A stretch of DNA of 6,470 bases. Source: Campylobacteraceae bacterium. Its GTDB lineage: Bacteria; Campylobacterota; Campylobacteria; Campylobacterales; Campylobacteraceae. This document shows positions 1 to 6,080 of the stretch, one piece after another. A program made the translations under genes and the position numbers. The notes under the pieces were generated by a model. The model made no database searches and was not told the origin of the DNA. It was given only the letters and a program-made list of their open reading frames with translations. The stretch spans positions 1 through 6,470 of the forward strand of contig JAITNC010000124.1 of assembly GCA_031290675.1 (NCBI GenBank), read 5' to 3'. Numbering within the stretch: the stretch's first letter is position 1; each line of letters starts with the position of its first letter.

Positions 1-896
1 TCATCAGGCGTGATATAAACACCGCCTTTTGTCTGGAAAGAGCGTTGTGTAAAGCCGTCCTTCTCATACCCGTCATCTCTCTCGCCGTATCCGCTTTGTC
101 CTTTTTTGGGTGCGGCGGCGGAGATACCTTTTGTGTCGCTCCAACCCAAACTTGCCGCTATATCAAAAACCTCATTGGCGTACGATAGCGAGGTGGCGTA
201 TTTTTGCCAACTGCTTGAGCCGTACTCTGCGAGGGCGTTGGCGTGAATGCCCTGCGGGGTTGGCTTGGTGATGATATTGACCACGCCGGCGTCAGAGTCG
301 CTCCCCCAAACTCCGCTTTGCGCACCTTTGAGGAGTTCTATCTTCTCTACGCCGTACAAATCTATAAGTTCGCTCTGCGCTCCACTAAGTCCGCTGACAT
401 CGTTCACACGAACGCCGTCTACCAATACCAAAGTGTGTGCGGGATTGAAGCCGCGCAGGTATATAGATGAGCTCTGCCCTGCTCCGCCGTTGGCTGTTGA
501 GCCTGTACCGCCGAGCGAGTTTAGGGCTTCACTCAAGCTTTTATAGCCTTTGAGTTCTATCTCTTCGCTTGTGATAGTGTGGGTGTTGTCTGTCGTGTCG
601 GATTTGTTTTGTGTAGTTCGTGAGCTTGTCTGCTCTTGTAGATTTTTGGCTTCAATCGCTTTGAGTGTTTTTGTTATGTGTATAACAGGCAAGCGGGCTG
701 TAGCAACTTGGGGCTGGCTCGCTTCTATGAGCTGCGTATCTGTTTCGCTCTCTTTCTCGCTTGAGAGATTTTGGCGCACTTTGTCATCTGTCGTGTCCAG
801 ACTGACATTGTTAGCCGCAAGCACAGTGCCTGCGTTGAGAGCCAAGATAGCAGCAAGGGAAAAGTATTTCCCTTTAAAACCACGAAATAAACTCAA
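1..896 (-). CDS. TonB-dependent outer-membrane receptor, BtuB-like (N-terminal 298 residues, C-terminus outside window)
   Basis: Receptors of this family take up large scarce ligands such as cobalamin, siderophores or heme across the outer membrane, powered by TonB-ExbBD. Residues 1-27 are a signal peptide: basic start, hydrophobic FSLAAILAL, likely cut after TVLA. A polar stretch of about 40 residues follows, then a possible TonB box near LPVIHIT (68-74). The plug domain runs from about 107 to 211: ITSEEIELKG, SLSEAL, NGGAGQSSSIYLRG (136-149), HTLVLVDGVRVND (154-166), VEKIELLKG (183-191), GVVNIITK (204-211). The first barrel strands follow. The NGG-GQ-SSI-RG and LVLVDGVR pattern resembles E. 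coli BtuB more than siderophore receptors, so cobalamin is the favoured ligand by inference; the barrel that would settle this is missing. The TTG start is chosen because TAAGGAG lies 5 nt upstream and the signal peptide begins there. The upstream stop is in the same frame. Confidence 0.9.
   Translation of the reverse strand, partial: MSLFRGFKGKYFSLAAILALNAGTVLAANNVSLDTTDDKVRQNLSSEKESETDTQLIEASQPQVATARLPVIHITKTLKAIEAKNLQEQTSSRTTQNKSDTTDNTHTITSEEIELKGYKSLSEALNSLGGTGSTANGGAGQSSSIYLRGFNPAHTLVLVDGVRVNDVSGLSGAQSELIDLYGVEKIELLKGAQSGVWGSDSDAGVVNIITKPTPQGIHANALAEYGSSSWQKYATSLSYANEVFDIAASLGWSDTKGISAAAPKKGQSGYGERDDGYEKDGFTQRSFQTKGGVYITPD
729..878 (-). repeat. Direct repeat, receptor copy (signal peptide and start of mature protein)
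   Basis: This stretch encodes FKGKYFSLAAILAL through NVSLDTTDDK, NLSSE and ETDTQL, receptor residues 7 to 56. It aligns in the same frame and order with the diverged copy at 933-1130. Against that copy it has an extra KESE (four residues) and lacks an insert of about 20 residues between ANN and VSLDT. Confidence 0.75.
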
Positions 897-901
897 TTTC
901 G

Positions 902-908
902 CTCCTTA
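902..908 (-). promoter_or_regulatory. Ribosome binding site TAAGGAG that decides the TTG start of the receptor
   Basis: On the minus strand TAAGGAG is followed by CGAAA and then TTG. Its TAA is also the stop codon of the decayed upstream open frame. This strong site, placed exactly before a signal peptide, supports TTG as the start even though the open frame contains no ATG here. A CCTCC at 918-922, 12 nt upstream, could pair four bases with the GGAG. Confidence 0.75.
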
Positions 909-923
909 AATTAAAATGGAGGT

Positions 924-929
924 ATTATA
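924..929 (-). promoter_or_regulatory. Candidate -10 element TATAAT for the receptor gene
   Basis: A perfect TATAAT on the minus strand lies 27 bases upstream of the TTG start and would give a short leader containing the ribosome binding site. No -35 match is seen at 17 bp (CAAGCG), but Campylobacterota promoters often rely on the -10 alone. It is a guess from sequence; a second TATAAT lies further upstream at 1232-1237. Confidence 0.35.
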
Positions 930-932
930 ACT

Positions 933-1130
933 CAATTTATCTGTTTCGCTTGATATGTTTTCCTTCTTATCGTCCTCTTTCGTATCTAAGCTGACATTGT
1001 CATATTCAAGGTCTGGACTATAAAATAGAGCGGGCAAGCGGCAAGAAAAGTCAGTATTATTATCTGCAAGAGCAACACTTGCAAACAGAGCCAAAATAAC
1101 GGCAAGAGAAAAGCATTTATCCAATTTAAA
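933..1130 (-). repeat. Direct repeat, diverged upstream copy of the receptor N-terminus
   Basis: Read on the minus strand it gives FKLDKCFSLAVILAL, then ALADNN, an insert with CRLPALFYSPD, then NVSLDTKEDDK, NISSETDKL. The matches to the receptor are FSLA-ILAL, NVSLDT, DDK, SSE and ETD. The bases also match, for example TTTTGGCTCT in this copy against TCTTGGCTCT in the receptor. It is more AT-rich than the receptor copy, as expected of unconstrained sequence. Confidence 0.75.
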
Positions 1131-1231
1131 TCATTAAAAAATAATTGTAATATAATTAAAATTTTAAATTTTATTTAATATTAAAAAGTATAAAAATATA
1201 AATTATCAATAATTGTTTCATAAATTTCTCT

Positions 1232-1237
1232 ATTATA
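1232..1237 (-). promoter_or_regulatory. Candidate -10 element TATAAT just downstream of the 197-residue gene
   Basis: A TATAAT on the minus strand lies 6 bases past the stop of the 197-residue gene. It could start a transcript covering the receptor remnant and the receptor with a leader of over 300 bases. There is no -35 match, and the region is so AT-rich that such hexamers occur by chance. Confidence 0.2.
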
Positions 1238-1243
1238 ATTATT

Positions 1244-1837
1244 TTAAGGTAAAAATGAAGCTAGATATGGCAGAAATGGCGTTAAAATAGTTATGTGATT
1301 AGCAAGCGCAGCAACTAAATCGTTGTATTTAATTTGAAATGTTTCCTTGTTATTCACAGATTGTTTTAATTCCTCAATTATCTGCAAGAGTACTTCTTTG
1401 TTGGAAATTGTTCCATTGCATTCTATTGCTTTTTTAATTTCATTAAATTTTGATAAATCCTGCTTAATCTGTGCGGTAAGATGAGAAGAATTATTGCTTA
1501 TAATAATATTACTATTACTAATATTACTAATAGTTCCATGTGATAAACTTTCTGGATTGTTAATTTTTTCTATTTTTATTTGATAATGAGCCGGGATATG
1601 CATCAAAGTTTCGTGGTAACCTGCATCAAATACCTTGTATATATTTGTTGCGCCATTAGTATAAATTGCTTCTATAATATCGTTATCCTCAATAATATTG
1701 GGTTTAATTGCATCATGGGAAACAACCATGAGCTTACCTTTAGTTGCCTCAACAGCCTGCATTTCAAATGTATTACCATTAGCTTTTTTAACAATACATT
1801 TAGTTTTAGGGAAGTGCCCAAAAATATCATTAACCAT
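1244..1837 (-). CDS. Unnamed 197-residue protein: beta-rich head, Ser/Asn linker, helical tail with hydrophobic C-terminus
   Basis: I recognise no named family. Residues 1-92 alternate short hydrophobic strands and turns and end in IPAHYQIKIEKI (81-92). Residues 100-119 are a low-complexity linker (SNISNSNIIISNN). Residues 120-175 are predicted helices with Lys/Glu-rich coiled-coil character. Residues 176-197 end in LANHITILTPFLPYLASFLP, an amphipathic or membrane-seeking segment. From memory, this plan (PAHYQ-K head, Asn-rich strand linker, tail ending in HxT-PF-P-L) recurs in small uncharacterised proteins of bacterial accessory regions, and similar tails occur in conflict-related proteins. 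That is recollection, not a search, and I assign no function. The ATG is preceded by GAGG at 9 nt. The gene has its own sigma70-type promoter, and its AT-rich codons contrast with metH, which suggests acquisition by transfer. Confidence 0.85.
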   Translation of the reverse strand: MVNDIFGHFPKTKCIVKKANGNTFEMQAVEATKGKLMVVSHDAIKPNIIEDNDIIEAIYTNGATNIYKVFDAGYHETLMHIPAHYQIKIEKINNPESLSHGTISNISNSNIIISNNSSHLTAQIKQDLSKFNEIKKAIECNGTISNKEVLLQIIEELKQSVNNKETFQIKYNDLVAALANHITILTPFLPYLASFLP

Positions 1838-1863
1838 TTACATATACCTCATTTCATTATATT

Positions 1864-1890
1864 GTATTAAAAACAACTAATATTTAATAC
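1864..1890 (-). repeat. Inverted repeat in the leader of the 197-residue gene
   Basis: The arms GTATTAAA and TTTAATAC (8 bp, perfect) flank an 11-base loop. It lies after the -10 element and before the ribosome binding site. It could be a repressor operator or a weak RNA hairpin. It has no GC-rich stem, so it is not a terminator. Confidence 0.5.
1878..1889 (-). repeat. 12-base direct repeat TATTAAATATTA, downstream copy
   Basis: This is identical to the 12-mer at 1937-1948, 59 bases away. The two copies bracket the promoter at 1904-1932, and this one overlaps one arm of the inverted repeat. The placement fits a paired operator, but low sequence complexity weakens the case. Confidence 0.45.
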
Positions 1891-1903
1891 AGCATCTTAA
1901 ATC

Positions 1904-1932
1904 AGTATAACATACTATTTACAGCGTGTCAA
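1904..1932 (-). promoter_or_regulatory. Strong sigma70-type promoter, TTGACA-17-TATACT with TG extension
   Basis: On the minus strand the -35 TTGACA (1927-1932) is a perfect consensus. The spacer is exactly 17 bases, the -10 is TATACT (1904-1909), and TGT precedes it as an extended -10. It begins 18 bases after the metH stop and would start RNA near 1897, about 60 bases before the ATG of the 197-residue gene. A full -35 is unusual for Campylobacterota, so the promoter probably travelled with the gene and would give it transcription independent of metH. Confidence 0.75.
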
Positions 1933-1936
1933 GGGA

Positions 1937-1948
1937 TAATATTTAATA
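1937..1948 (-). repeat. 12-base direct repeat TATTAAATATTA, upstream copy beside the metH stop
   Basis: This is the second copy of the 12-mer at 1878-1889. It starts two bases after the metH stop codon and ends 5 bases before the -35 hexamer. Its core TATTTAATA (plus strand) occurs a third time at 1172-1180, on the far side of the AT-rich gene. Confidence 0.45.
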
Positions 1949-1949
1949 G

Positions 1950-4900
1950 CTATATCGCAAAATACCTCGCCTCTTTATGATACACCACCAGTGCGCTTGT
2001 GCTCTCCTCAGGGTGCATTTGCCAAGTCGTATTATCCAGCGTCAGACCAAACTCTTCAGGCTTTAGAATAGTAAATATATGTCTATTGTCGCTAAGCTCA
2101 GGGCAAGCGGGATATCCAAACGAATATCTGCACCCCTGGTAACCCCTCATCTGCACACTTTGCAAGCTCTCCCCCTCGCTTGAAGCTATGCCAAGCTCTA
2201 TGCGTATCTGTTTGTGTATTATCTCCGCCAACGCTTCAGCCAACTCAACGCTAACGCCTCGCAAATGATAATACTCTTTAAACCGTCCCTCTTTGTATAG
2301 TTTTTGCCCGTATTCGCCAAATCTCCCGCCTGCACTCACTATAGTAAAAGCCACTGTATCAACTGTATCGTCCCTAAAAAAGTCGCTGATAGAGCGGTGT
2401 GGAGGCTTGTTTTGGCGAGGGAAGTCAAAGCTTAGATATGCGTCTTTTTTAAGCTCTGCTACCGACCTGTTCAAGCTCTTTTTCTCGTCCAAAATATACA
2501 GTTTGCTCCCATCGCTGACGCACGGATAGTAGCCGTATATCACTACGGGTTTAAATAAATCCTCTTTTTTGATAAGCTCTTTCATCGCCTCAAAAAGTGG
2601 TATAAGCGTCTGCGTCTCTTGTGCGATTTTCTCTTCGCTCGTTAGATTTTTCGTGCTGTATCCCCAACGAGTGGCGAAAAGTATCTTGCGATTTATCCAT
2701 TTGTATGCGAGCCACTCATCTACGTCAAAAACCCTTCTGCCCCAAAACGGCGGCAGCAAAACATCGCTTTTGGCAGGCAGCACGATATCCTCTTTTTGTA
2801 TCTTTATCTCTATTTTCGGTGGGGCTTTTTTGGCTTTTGGGGCGGGCGCGCTAAACTCTTTTTTCTCTATCTTTTGCATGGCGTTCAACCCCTCAAAAGC
2901 GTCTTTGCAGTAAAAAACCGCACCCTCATAAGATGGACGGCAAAAGTCCTCCACAAACCCCTCGTTGAGAGCTGCGCCGCCGAGCAGTATCGGCACTTTC
3001 ACGCCTTGTCTTTTAAGCTCCTCCAAGTTTTCCCTCATGATGGCGGTTGATTTGACCAAAAGTCCGCTCATACCGATAGCGTCAGCGTTATGCTCCCTGT
3101 AAGAGCGTAAAAAATCCCCTATATCGGCTTTGATACCGATATTTACGACTTTGTAGCCGTTATTTGAGAGGATAATATCCACGAGATTTTTACCTACATC
3201 GTGAACATCGCCTTTGACCGTACCAAGCACGATAGTAGTGTTTTTTTTGCTGCTTTTGGGTAGGTAGGGCTTCAGAAAATCAACGCTCGCCTTCATCACT
3301 TCGGCGGATTGAAGCACAAAAGGGAGCTGCATTTTGCCATCGCCAAACAGCTCGCCTATCTCTCTCATCGCAGCTATGAGTATGTTATTGACTATATTTT
3401 CGCTCGGGATTTCATCTTTGGCGGTAGAGAGCAGTTTCAACATCAACTCTTTATTGCCGTCTTTGAGCAGCTTTTTGATTTTCTCCTCTGTGCTGAGCTT
3501 TTCCAGCTCATCGTCCCCGCCGCTATCTTTTTCTTTTAGCTCGCCAAAATGTTTGATAAAATCAAAAAGTGCGCCGCCCTGCGGTTTGACGTTAAAGAGC
3601 AAATCCTCGCACACTCTAAGGTCGTCTTGCTCTATCTTGTAGAGCGGTAAAATATTTTTCACGTTCACGATAGCGCACGACAATCCCGCTTTCACGCAGT
3701 GGTGCAAAAAGACGGAGTTCAGGTACTCTCTGGCATTTTTATCAAGCCCAAAAGAGATGTTTGAGATGCCAAGAACAGTGCCGCATTTAGGGTAAACCCT
3801 GAAAAATTCCCTGATGGCTTCTATCGTTTCTATCGCCGCGCTGAAGTACTCGCTATCCCCGCTTCCTACTGTAAACGTGAGCATATCAAACACCAAATCG
3901 CCCTCGTCAAGCCCCTGCGCCAAAGCCAAAGTGCGCATTCTTTTGGCAACGAGAAGTTTGCGCTCTTTGCTTTTTGCCATACCGCTCTCATCTATGCAGA
4001 GGCAGACAAGCGCCGAGCCGTACCGCTTGGCGAGCGAACATATCTTGCGAAATTTTTCTTCGCCGTCCTCAAGATTTGCCGAGTTGATGATAGCCCGTCC
4101 GCCGATGTTTTTCAAAGCCGCCTCAAGCGCCTCTATGGACGTGGAGTCAGGCATAAGCGGAAGCGGGATTTTCGTATTGTAAGCACTTACGACTTTTCGC
4201 ATATCTTCTATCTCGTTCCGCCCCGCAAATCCCACACTCACATCTATACAATGCGCCCCACTCGCACTTTGGCTTTGAGCGACATTTAAAACGCCGTCCC
4301 AATCTTTTGCCAAAAGCAGCTCCCTGAAAGCTTTTGAGCCTGTGGCGTTACTACGCTCTCCTATCAAAAAAGGTGCTGGATTTTGACGCAGAGTTTTACT
4401 CTCATACAAAGAGCTCACGCAAGGCTCTAAACTACCCTTTGGACTTAGCGGTATCTTGCCCTCCAACGCTTTACCAAGCTCCAATATATGCTGAGGCGTC
4501 GTACCGCAGCAACCACCAAGAAGCGATACGCCATTGACATTTAAAAGTTCACTTTGAAGCTTTGCAAATTCCGAAGGGCTCATCGGATAATACGTATACC
4601 CGCCTCTGTTTTGCGGCAATCCGGCGTTGGCGTGTATAGATATAGCCCTGTCCCATATCTGGCTTAGCGTTTTGATGTGAGGTGCGGCTTTGTCGGGGCC
4701 GCTGCCGCAGTTGAGCCCCAAAGAAAATATATCAAACGGCTTTAAAATAGCAGCGATGGTTGAGATATCTGTGCCTATGAGCATAGTCCCGCTCGTTTCT
4801 ATCGTAACGGAAACCATTATCGGCTGAGTGGTTTTGTGCTGCTCTTTAGCGTCATTTATCGCCAAAATCGCCGCTTTTATCTGCAAAGGGTCTTGCGCCG

Positions 4901-5366
4901 TTTCTATCAAAAATATATCAGCCCGAGCTTCTATGGCAGCCCTCGCACAAACACTGTAGCCTTCGTACATCTCATCAAAAGTTATACCCAAAAGTGAAGG
5001 CAGTTTTGTACCCGGCCCAAAAGAAGCCGCCGCAAAACGAGGCTTGTCGTCAAACTCTTTGCACACTTCGCGCGCCAGCTTCACACCCTCATAAAAAAGC
5101 TCGTAAGCCCTGCCCTTCAGCCCATACTCATCAAGCACCCAACCCATCGCGCCAAATGTGTTTGTTTTGATGATGTCAGCCCCCGCTTTGAGGTAACTTC
5201 TATGTATTTTCTGTATCGCCTCCGAGGCGGTAACGTTCAAAAGCTCATTGCAGCCATTGGCATCTTGCCAGACACTCTCATCAAGCTTTAGATTTTGTAT
5301 CTGCGTACCCATAGCGCCGTCCAAAATCAAAACCCTTTGTTTTATCAAATCATCAAAAACACTCAA
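1950..5366 (-). CDS. metH: Cobalamin-dependent methionine synthase
   Basis: MetH transfers a methyl group from 5-methyltetrahydrofolate through methylcobalamin to homocysteine in the cytosol, making methionine and releasing tetrahydrofolate. All modules are present. The homocysteine domain (about 1-305) has zinc ligands Cys220 (GLNCGSGP), Cys286 and Cys287 (GGCCGTTP). The pterin domain (about 330-600) starts with FLIGERSNATGSKAF. The cobalamin cap (about 620-703) is followed by the Rossmann B12 domain (about 710-825) with the base-off motif GDVHDVGKN, where His722 is the lower cobalt ligand. A Lys/Ala/Pro linker (833-870) leads to the reactivation domain (about 872-1138) with RYSFGYPACPE (1080-1090), which binds S-adenosylmethionine. 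At 1138 residues it is shorter than E. coli MetH (1227); the loss is mainly in the reactivation domain and its C-terminal tail. The TTG start has AAGGA 6 nt upstream, and the preceding gene ends 9 nt before it, so they are probably co-transcribed and translationally coupled. Confidence 0.97.
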   Translation of the reverse strand: MSVFDDLIKQRVLILDGAMGTQIQNLKLDESVWQDANGCNELLNVTASEAIQKIHRSYLKAGADIIKTNTFGAMGWVLDEYGLKGRAYELFYEGVKLAREVCKEFDDKPRFAAASFGPGTKLPSLLGITFDEMYEGYSVCARAAIEARADIFLIETAQDPLQIKAAILAINDAKEQHKTTQPIMVSVTIETSGTMLIGTDISTIAAILKPFDIFSLGLNCGSGPDKAAPHIKTLSQIWDRAISIHANAGLPQNRGGYTYYPMSPSEFAKLQSELLNVNGVSLLGGCCGTTPQHILELGKALEGKIPLSPKGSLEPCVSSLYESKTLRQNPAPFLIGERSNATGSKAFRELLLAKDWDGVLNVAQSQSASGAHCIDVSVGFAGRNEIEDMRKVVSAYNTKIPLPLMPDSTSIEALEAALKNIGGRAIINSANLEDGEEKFRKICSLAKRYGSALVCLCIDESGMAKSKERKLLVAKRMRTLALAQGLDEGDLVFDMLTFTVGSGDSEYFSAAIETIEAIREFFRVYPKCGTVLGISNISFGLDKNAREYLNSVFLHHCVKAGLSCAIVNVKNILPLYKIEQDDLRVCEDLLFNVKPQGGALFDFIKHFGELKEKDSGGDDELEKLSTEEKIKKLLKDGNKELMLKLLSTAKDEIPSENIVNNILIAAMREIGELFGDGKMQLPFVLQSAEVMKASVDFLKPYLPKSSKKNTTIVLGTVKGDVHDVGKNLVDIILSNNGYKVVNIGIKADIGDFLRSYREHNADAIGMSGLLVKSTAIMRENLEELKRQGVKVPILLGGAALNEGFVEDFCRPSYEGAVFYCKDAFEGLNAMQKIEKKEFSAPAPKAKKAPPKIEIKIQKEDIVLPAKSDVLLPPFWGRRVFDVDEWLAYKWINRKILFATRWGYSTKNLTSEEKIAQETQTLIPLFEAMKELIKKEDLFKPVVIYGYYPCVSDGSKLYILDEKKSLNRSVAELKKDAYLSFDFPRQNKPPHRSISDFFRDDTVDTVAFTIVSAGGRFGEYGQKLYKEGRFKEYYHLRGVSVELAEALAEIIHKQIRIELGIASSEGESLQSVQMRGYQGCRYSFGYPACPELSDNRHIFTILKPEEFGLTLDNTTWQMHPEESTSALVVYHKEARYFAI

Positions 5367-5372
5367 ATTTTT

Positions 5373-5378
5373 TCCTTA
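5373..5378 (-). promoter_or_regulatory. Ribosome binding site TAAGGA setting the TTG start of metH
   Basis: TAAGGA precedes the TTG by 6 nt after the final A, and its TAA is the stop of the upstream gene. The domain begins correctly from this TTG (SVFDDLIKQRVLILDGAMGTQ), so a later ATG would remove essential barrel sequence. The stop and TTG are in the same frame, nine bases apart, as at the receptor gene. Confidence 0.7.
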
Positions 5379-6053
5379 TTTTTGCACTCTATAAACTTGC
5401 ACGAAATTAAAACAAAGCTCGCATATCATCAGCAATTCCCACGTGCTGAATATATCCAAAAACAAGCTCTCCTCATTCATCTTTTCAAAATCAGCGTGAA
5501 CACTAAAACCATAAGAGTTCTCAAGCAGTGCCAGACTTGGCAAATCAGCGCTATATATGAACGTAAATATGATATTTGGACACCGTCTTTGTCTGAAAAT
5601 ACGCCTTTTTGTCCCGTCAAAATCCTTAAAACTCAGCCTTATTTCGGAGTGTACGTTGTGCGAGAGGACATTTCGGATAAAAGAGAGTATGTCGTAAAAA
5701 TCCTCAAACCTCTCCTCGCCCAGCACATTTTGTATAAAAACCCTAAAATCCCCCTCAAGCCTTATCGCCTCCACCATCGCCATACAGATACTTCTTATCG
5801 CACTAAATTCTATAAAATACTCAAACATTCCAAGATTTGGATTTTTGTAAGCGTCTTGCAAGACCACTTTGATAAATTGCGAATGTATCGTGTAAGATGT
5901 TATCTCATCTTTGCAAATGATGATATCTTGGGCTTTAGAGCTCAACTCCTCCTCTTTGGCGAGCTTGGCAAAAAACTCCCCTGCGTGCAAAAAGTAAAAA
6001 TTTTGCTCAACAAGTAAAATGGCGTCTTCTATGAGCTCATCAATCGTCTGCAT
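5376..6053 (-). CDS. Unnamed 225-residue protein with a HEPN-like RNVLSH motif
   Basis: I do not recognise a named family. It is mostly helical with no signal peptide or membrane segment, so probably cytosolic. Residues 76-132 form two or three long helices. The last carries FIRNVLSHN, where Arg127-Asn128-x3-His132 fits the R-(N/D/H)-x3-H motif of HEPN domains, often metal-independent ribonucleases in toxin-antitoxin, abortive-infection and CRISPR proteins. Residues 140-190 look like beta strands (IRLSFKDFDG, IIFTFIYSAD), followed by a C-terminal helix ending FNFVQVYRVQK. HEPN assignment from one motif is tentative, because RNxLSH also occurs in helical proteins without nuclease activity. The start is supported by AAGGA 5 nt before the ATG. 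It begins 27 bases after the methyltransferase fragment and ends 9 bases before metH, so it probably shares their transcript. Its composition resembles metH rather than the AT-rich methyltransferase, which argues for long residence in this genome. Confidence 0.85.
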   Translation of the reverse strand: MQTIDELIEDAILLVEQNFYFLHAGEFFAKLAKEEELSSKAQDIIICKDEITSYTIHSQFIKVVLQDAYKNPNLGMFEYFIEFSAIRSICMAMVEAIRLEGDFRVFIQNVLGEERFEDFYDILSFIRNVLSHNVHSEIRLSFKDFDGTKRRIFRQRRCPNIIFTFIYSADLPSLALLENSYGFSVHADFEKMNEESLFLDIFSTWELLMICELCFNFVQVYRVQK

Positions 6054-6080
6054 CTTTTTCCTTTTGGCAGTGTTAAAAGA

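Larger units (their letters stand above)
906..1134 (-). pseudogene. Decayed N-terminal fragment of a TonB-dependent receptor
   Basis: A 72-codon open frame from TTG at 1124 to TAA at 906 encodes a recognisable signal peptide (CFSLAVILALFASVALA) followed by sequence matching the mature start of the downstream receptor. I read it as a remnant. No ribosome binding site precedes the TTG, and the similarity starts two codons before it (Phe-Lys). An in-frame TGA sits immediately upstream at 1131-1133. The only nearby ATG, at 1132-1134, is out of frame and hits TAA after two codons, suggesting a small frameshift at the old start. No plug domain follows; the frame ends at the ribosome binding site of the intact receptor. 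It could instead be a small exported peptide, or a leader that couples translation to the receptor, because it shares the receptor's frame and its stop overlaps the receptor's binding site. I consider these less likely. Confidence 0.65.
909..1949. other. AT-rich islet between metH and the receptor gene
   Basis: Composition changes abruptly at the metH stop. Sampled 60-base lines fall from about 48% GC in metH to about 25% here, and rise again in the receptor. The islet holds the promoter, the 197-residue gene, a gene-free stretch of about 120 bases (1125-1243) that is almost only A and T, and the receptor remnant. No integrase, transposase or clear target-site duplication is visible, so the route of entry is unknown. 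Confidence 0.6.

Noticed and set aside
550..909. 119-codon plus-strand open frame
   Set aside because: It is antisense to the receptor's N-terminus, whose plug motifs are clear on the minus strand. Its Ser/Val-rich composition is typical of a shadow frame.
1190..1214. Fur box or inverted operator (AATTATCAATAATT) upstream of the receptor region
   Set aside because: It matches one half of a Fur-type site and has 6-bp arms, but in DNA this AT-rich such palindromes are expected by chance, and it lies about 300 bases from the receptor start.
1171..1221. 16-codon minus-strand frame (MKQLLIIYIFILFNIK) after the 197-residue gene
   Set aside because: The hydrophobic character comes from AT-rich codons, the upstream AGAGAAA is a weak binding site, and nothing else supports it.
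909..1243. Cobalamin riboswitch upstream of the BtuB-like receptor
   Set aside because: I looked for the B12-box core GCCACTG and a structured GC-rich leader on the minus strand. The region is nearly all A/T and filled by the receptor remnant. A gccactg exists near 2354, but on the plus strand inside metH.
1838..1949. Intrinsic terminator after metH
   Set aside because: The only hairpin (1864-1890) has an AT-rich stem, lies downstream of a promoter on the same strand, and lacks a clean run of T after it.
2293..4537. Several plus-strand open frames of 67 to 122 codons inside metH
   Set aside because: They are shadows of the long, fully conserved MetH frame, with no family-like sequence.
5295..6017. 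240-codon open frame on the plus strand
   Set aside because: It lies antisense to the start of metH and the HEPN-motif gene. It has no domain-like sequence, and the minus-strand genes have better starts, binding sites and protein character.
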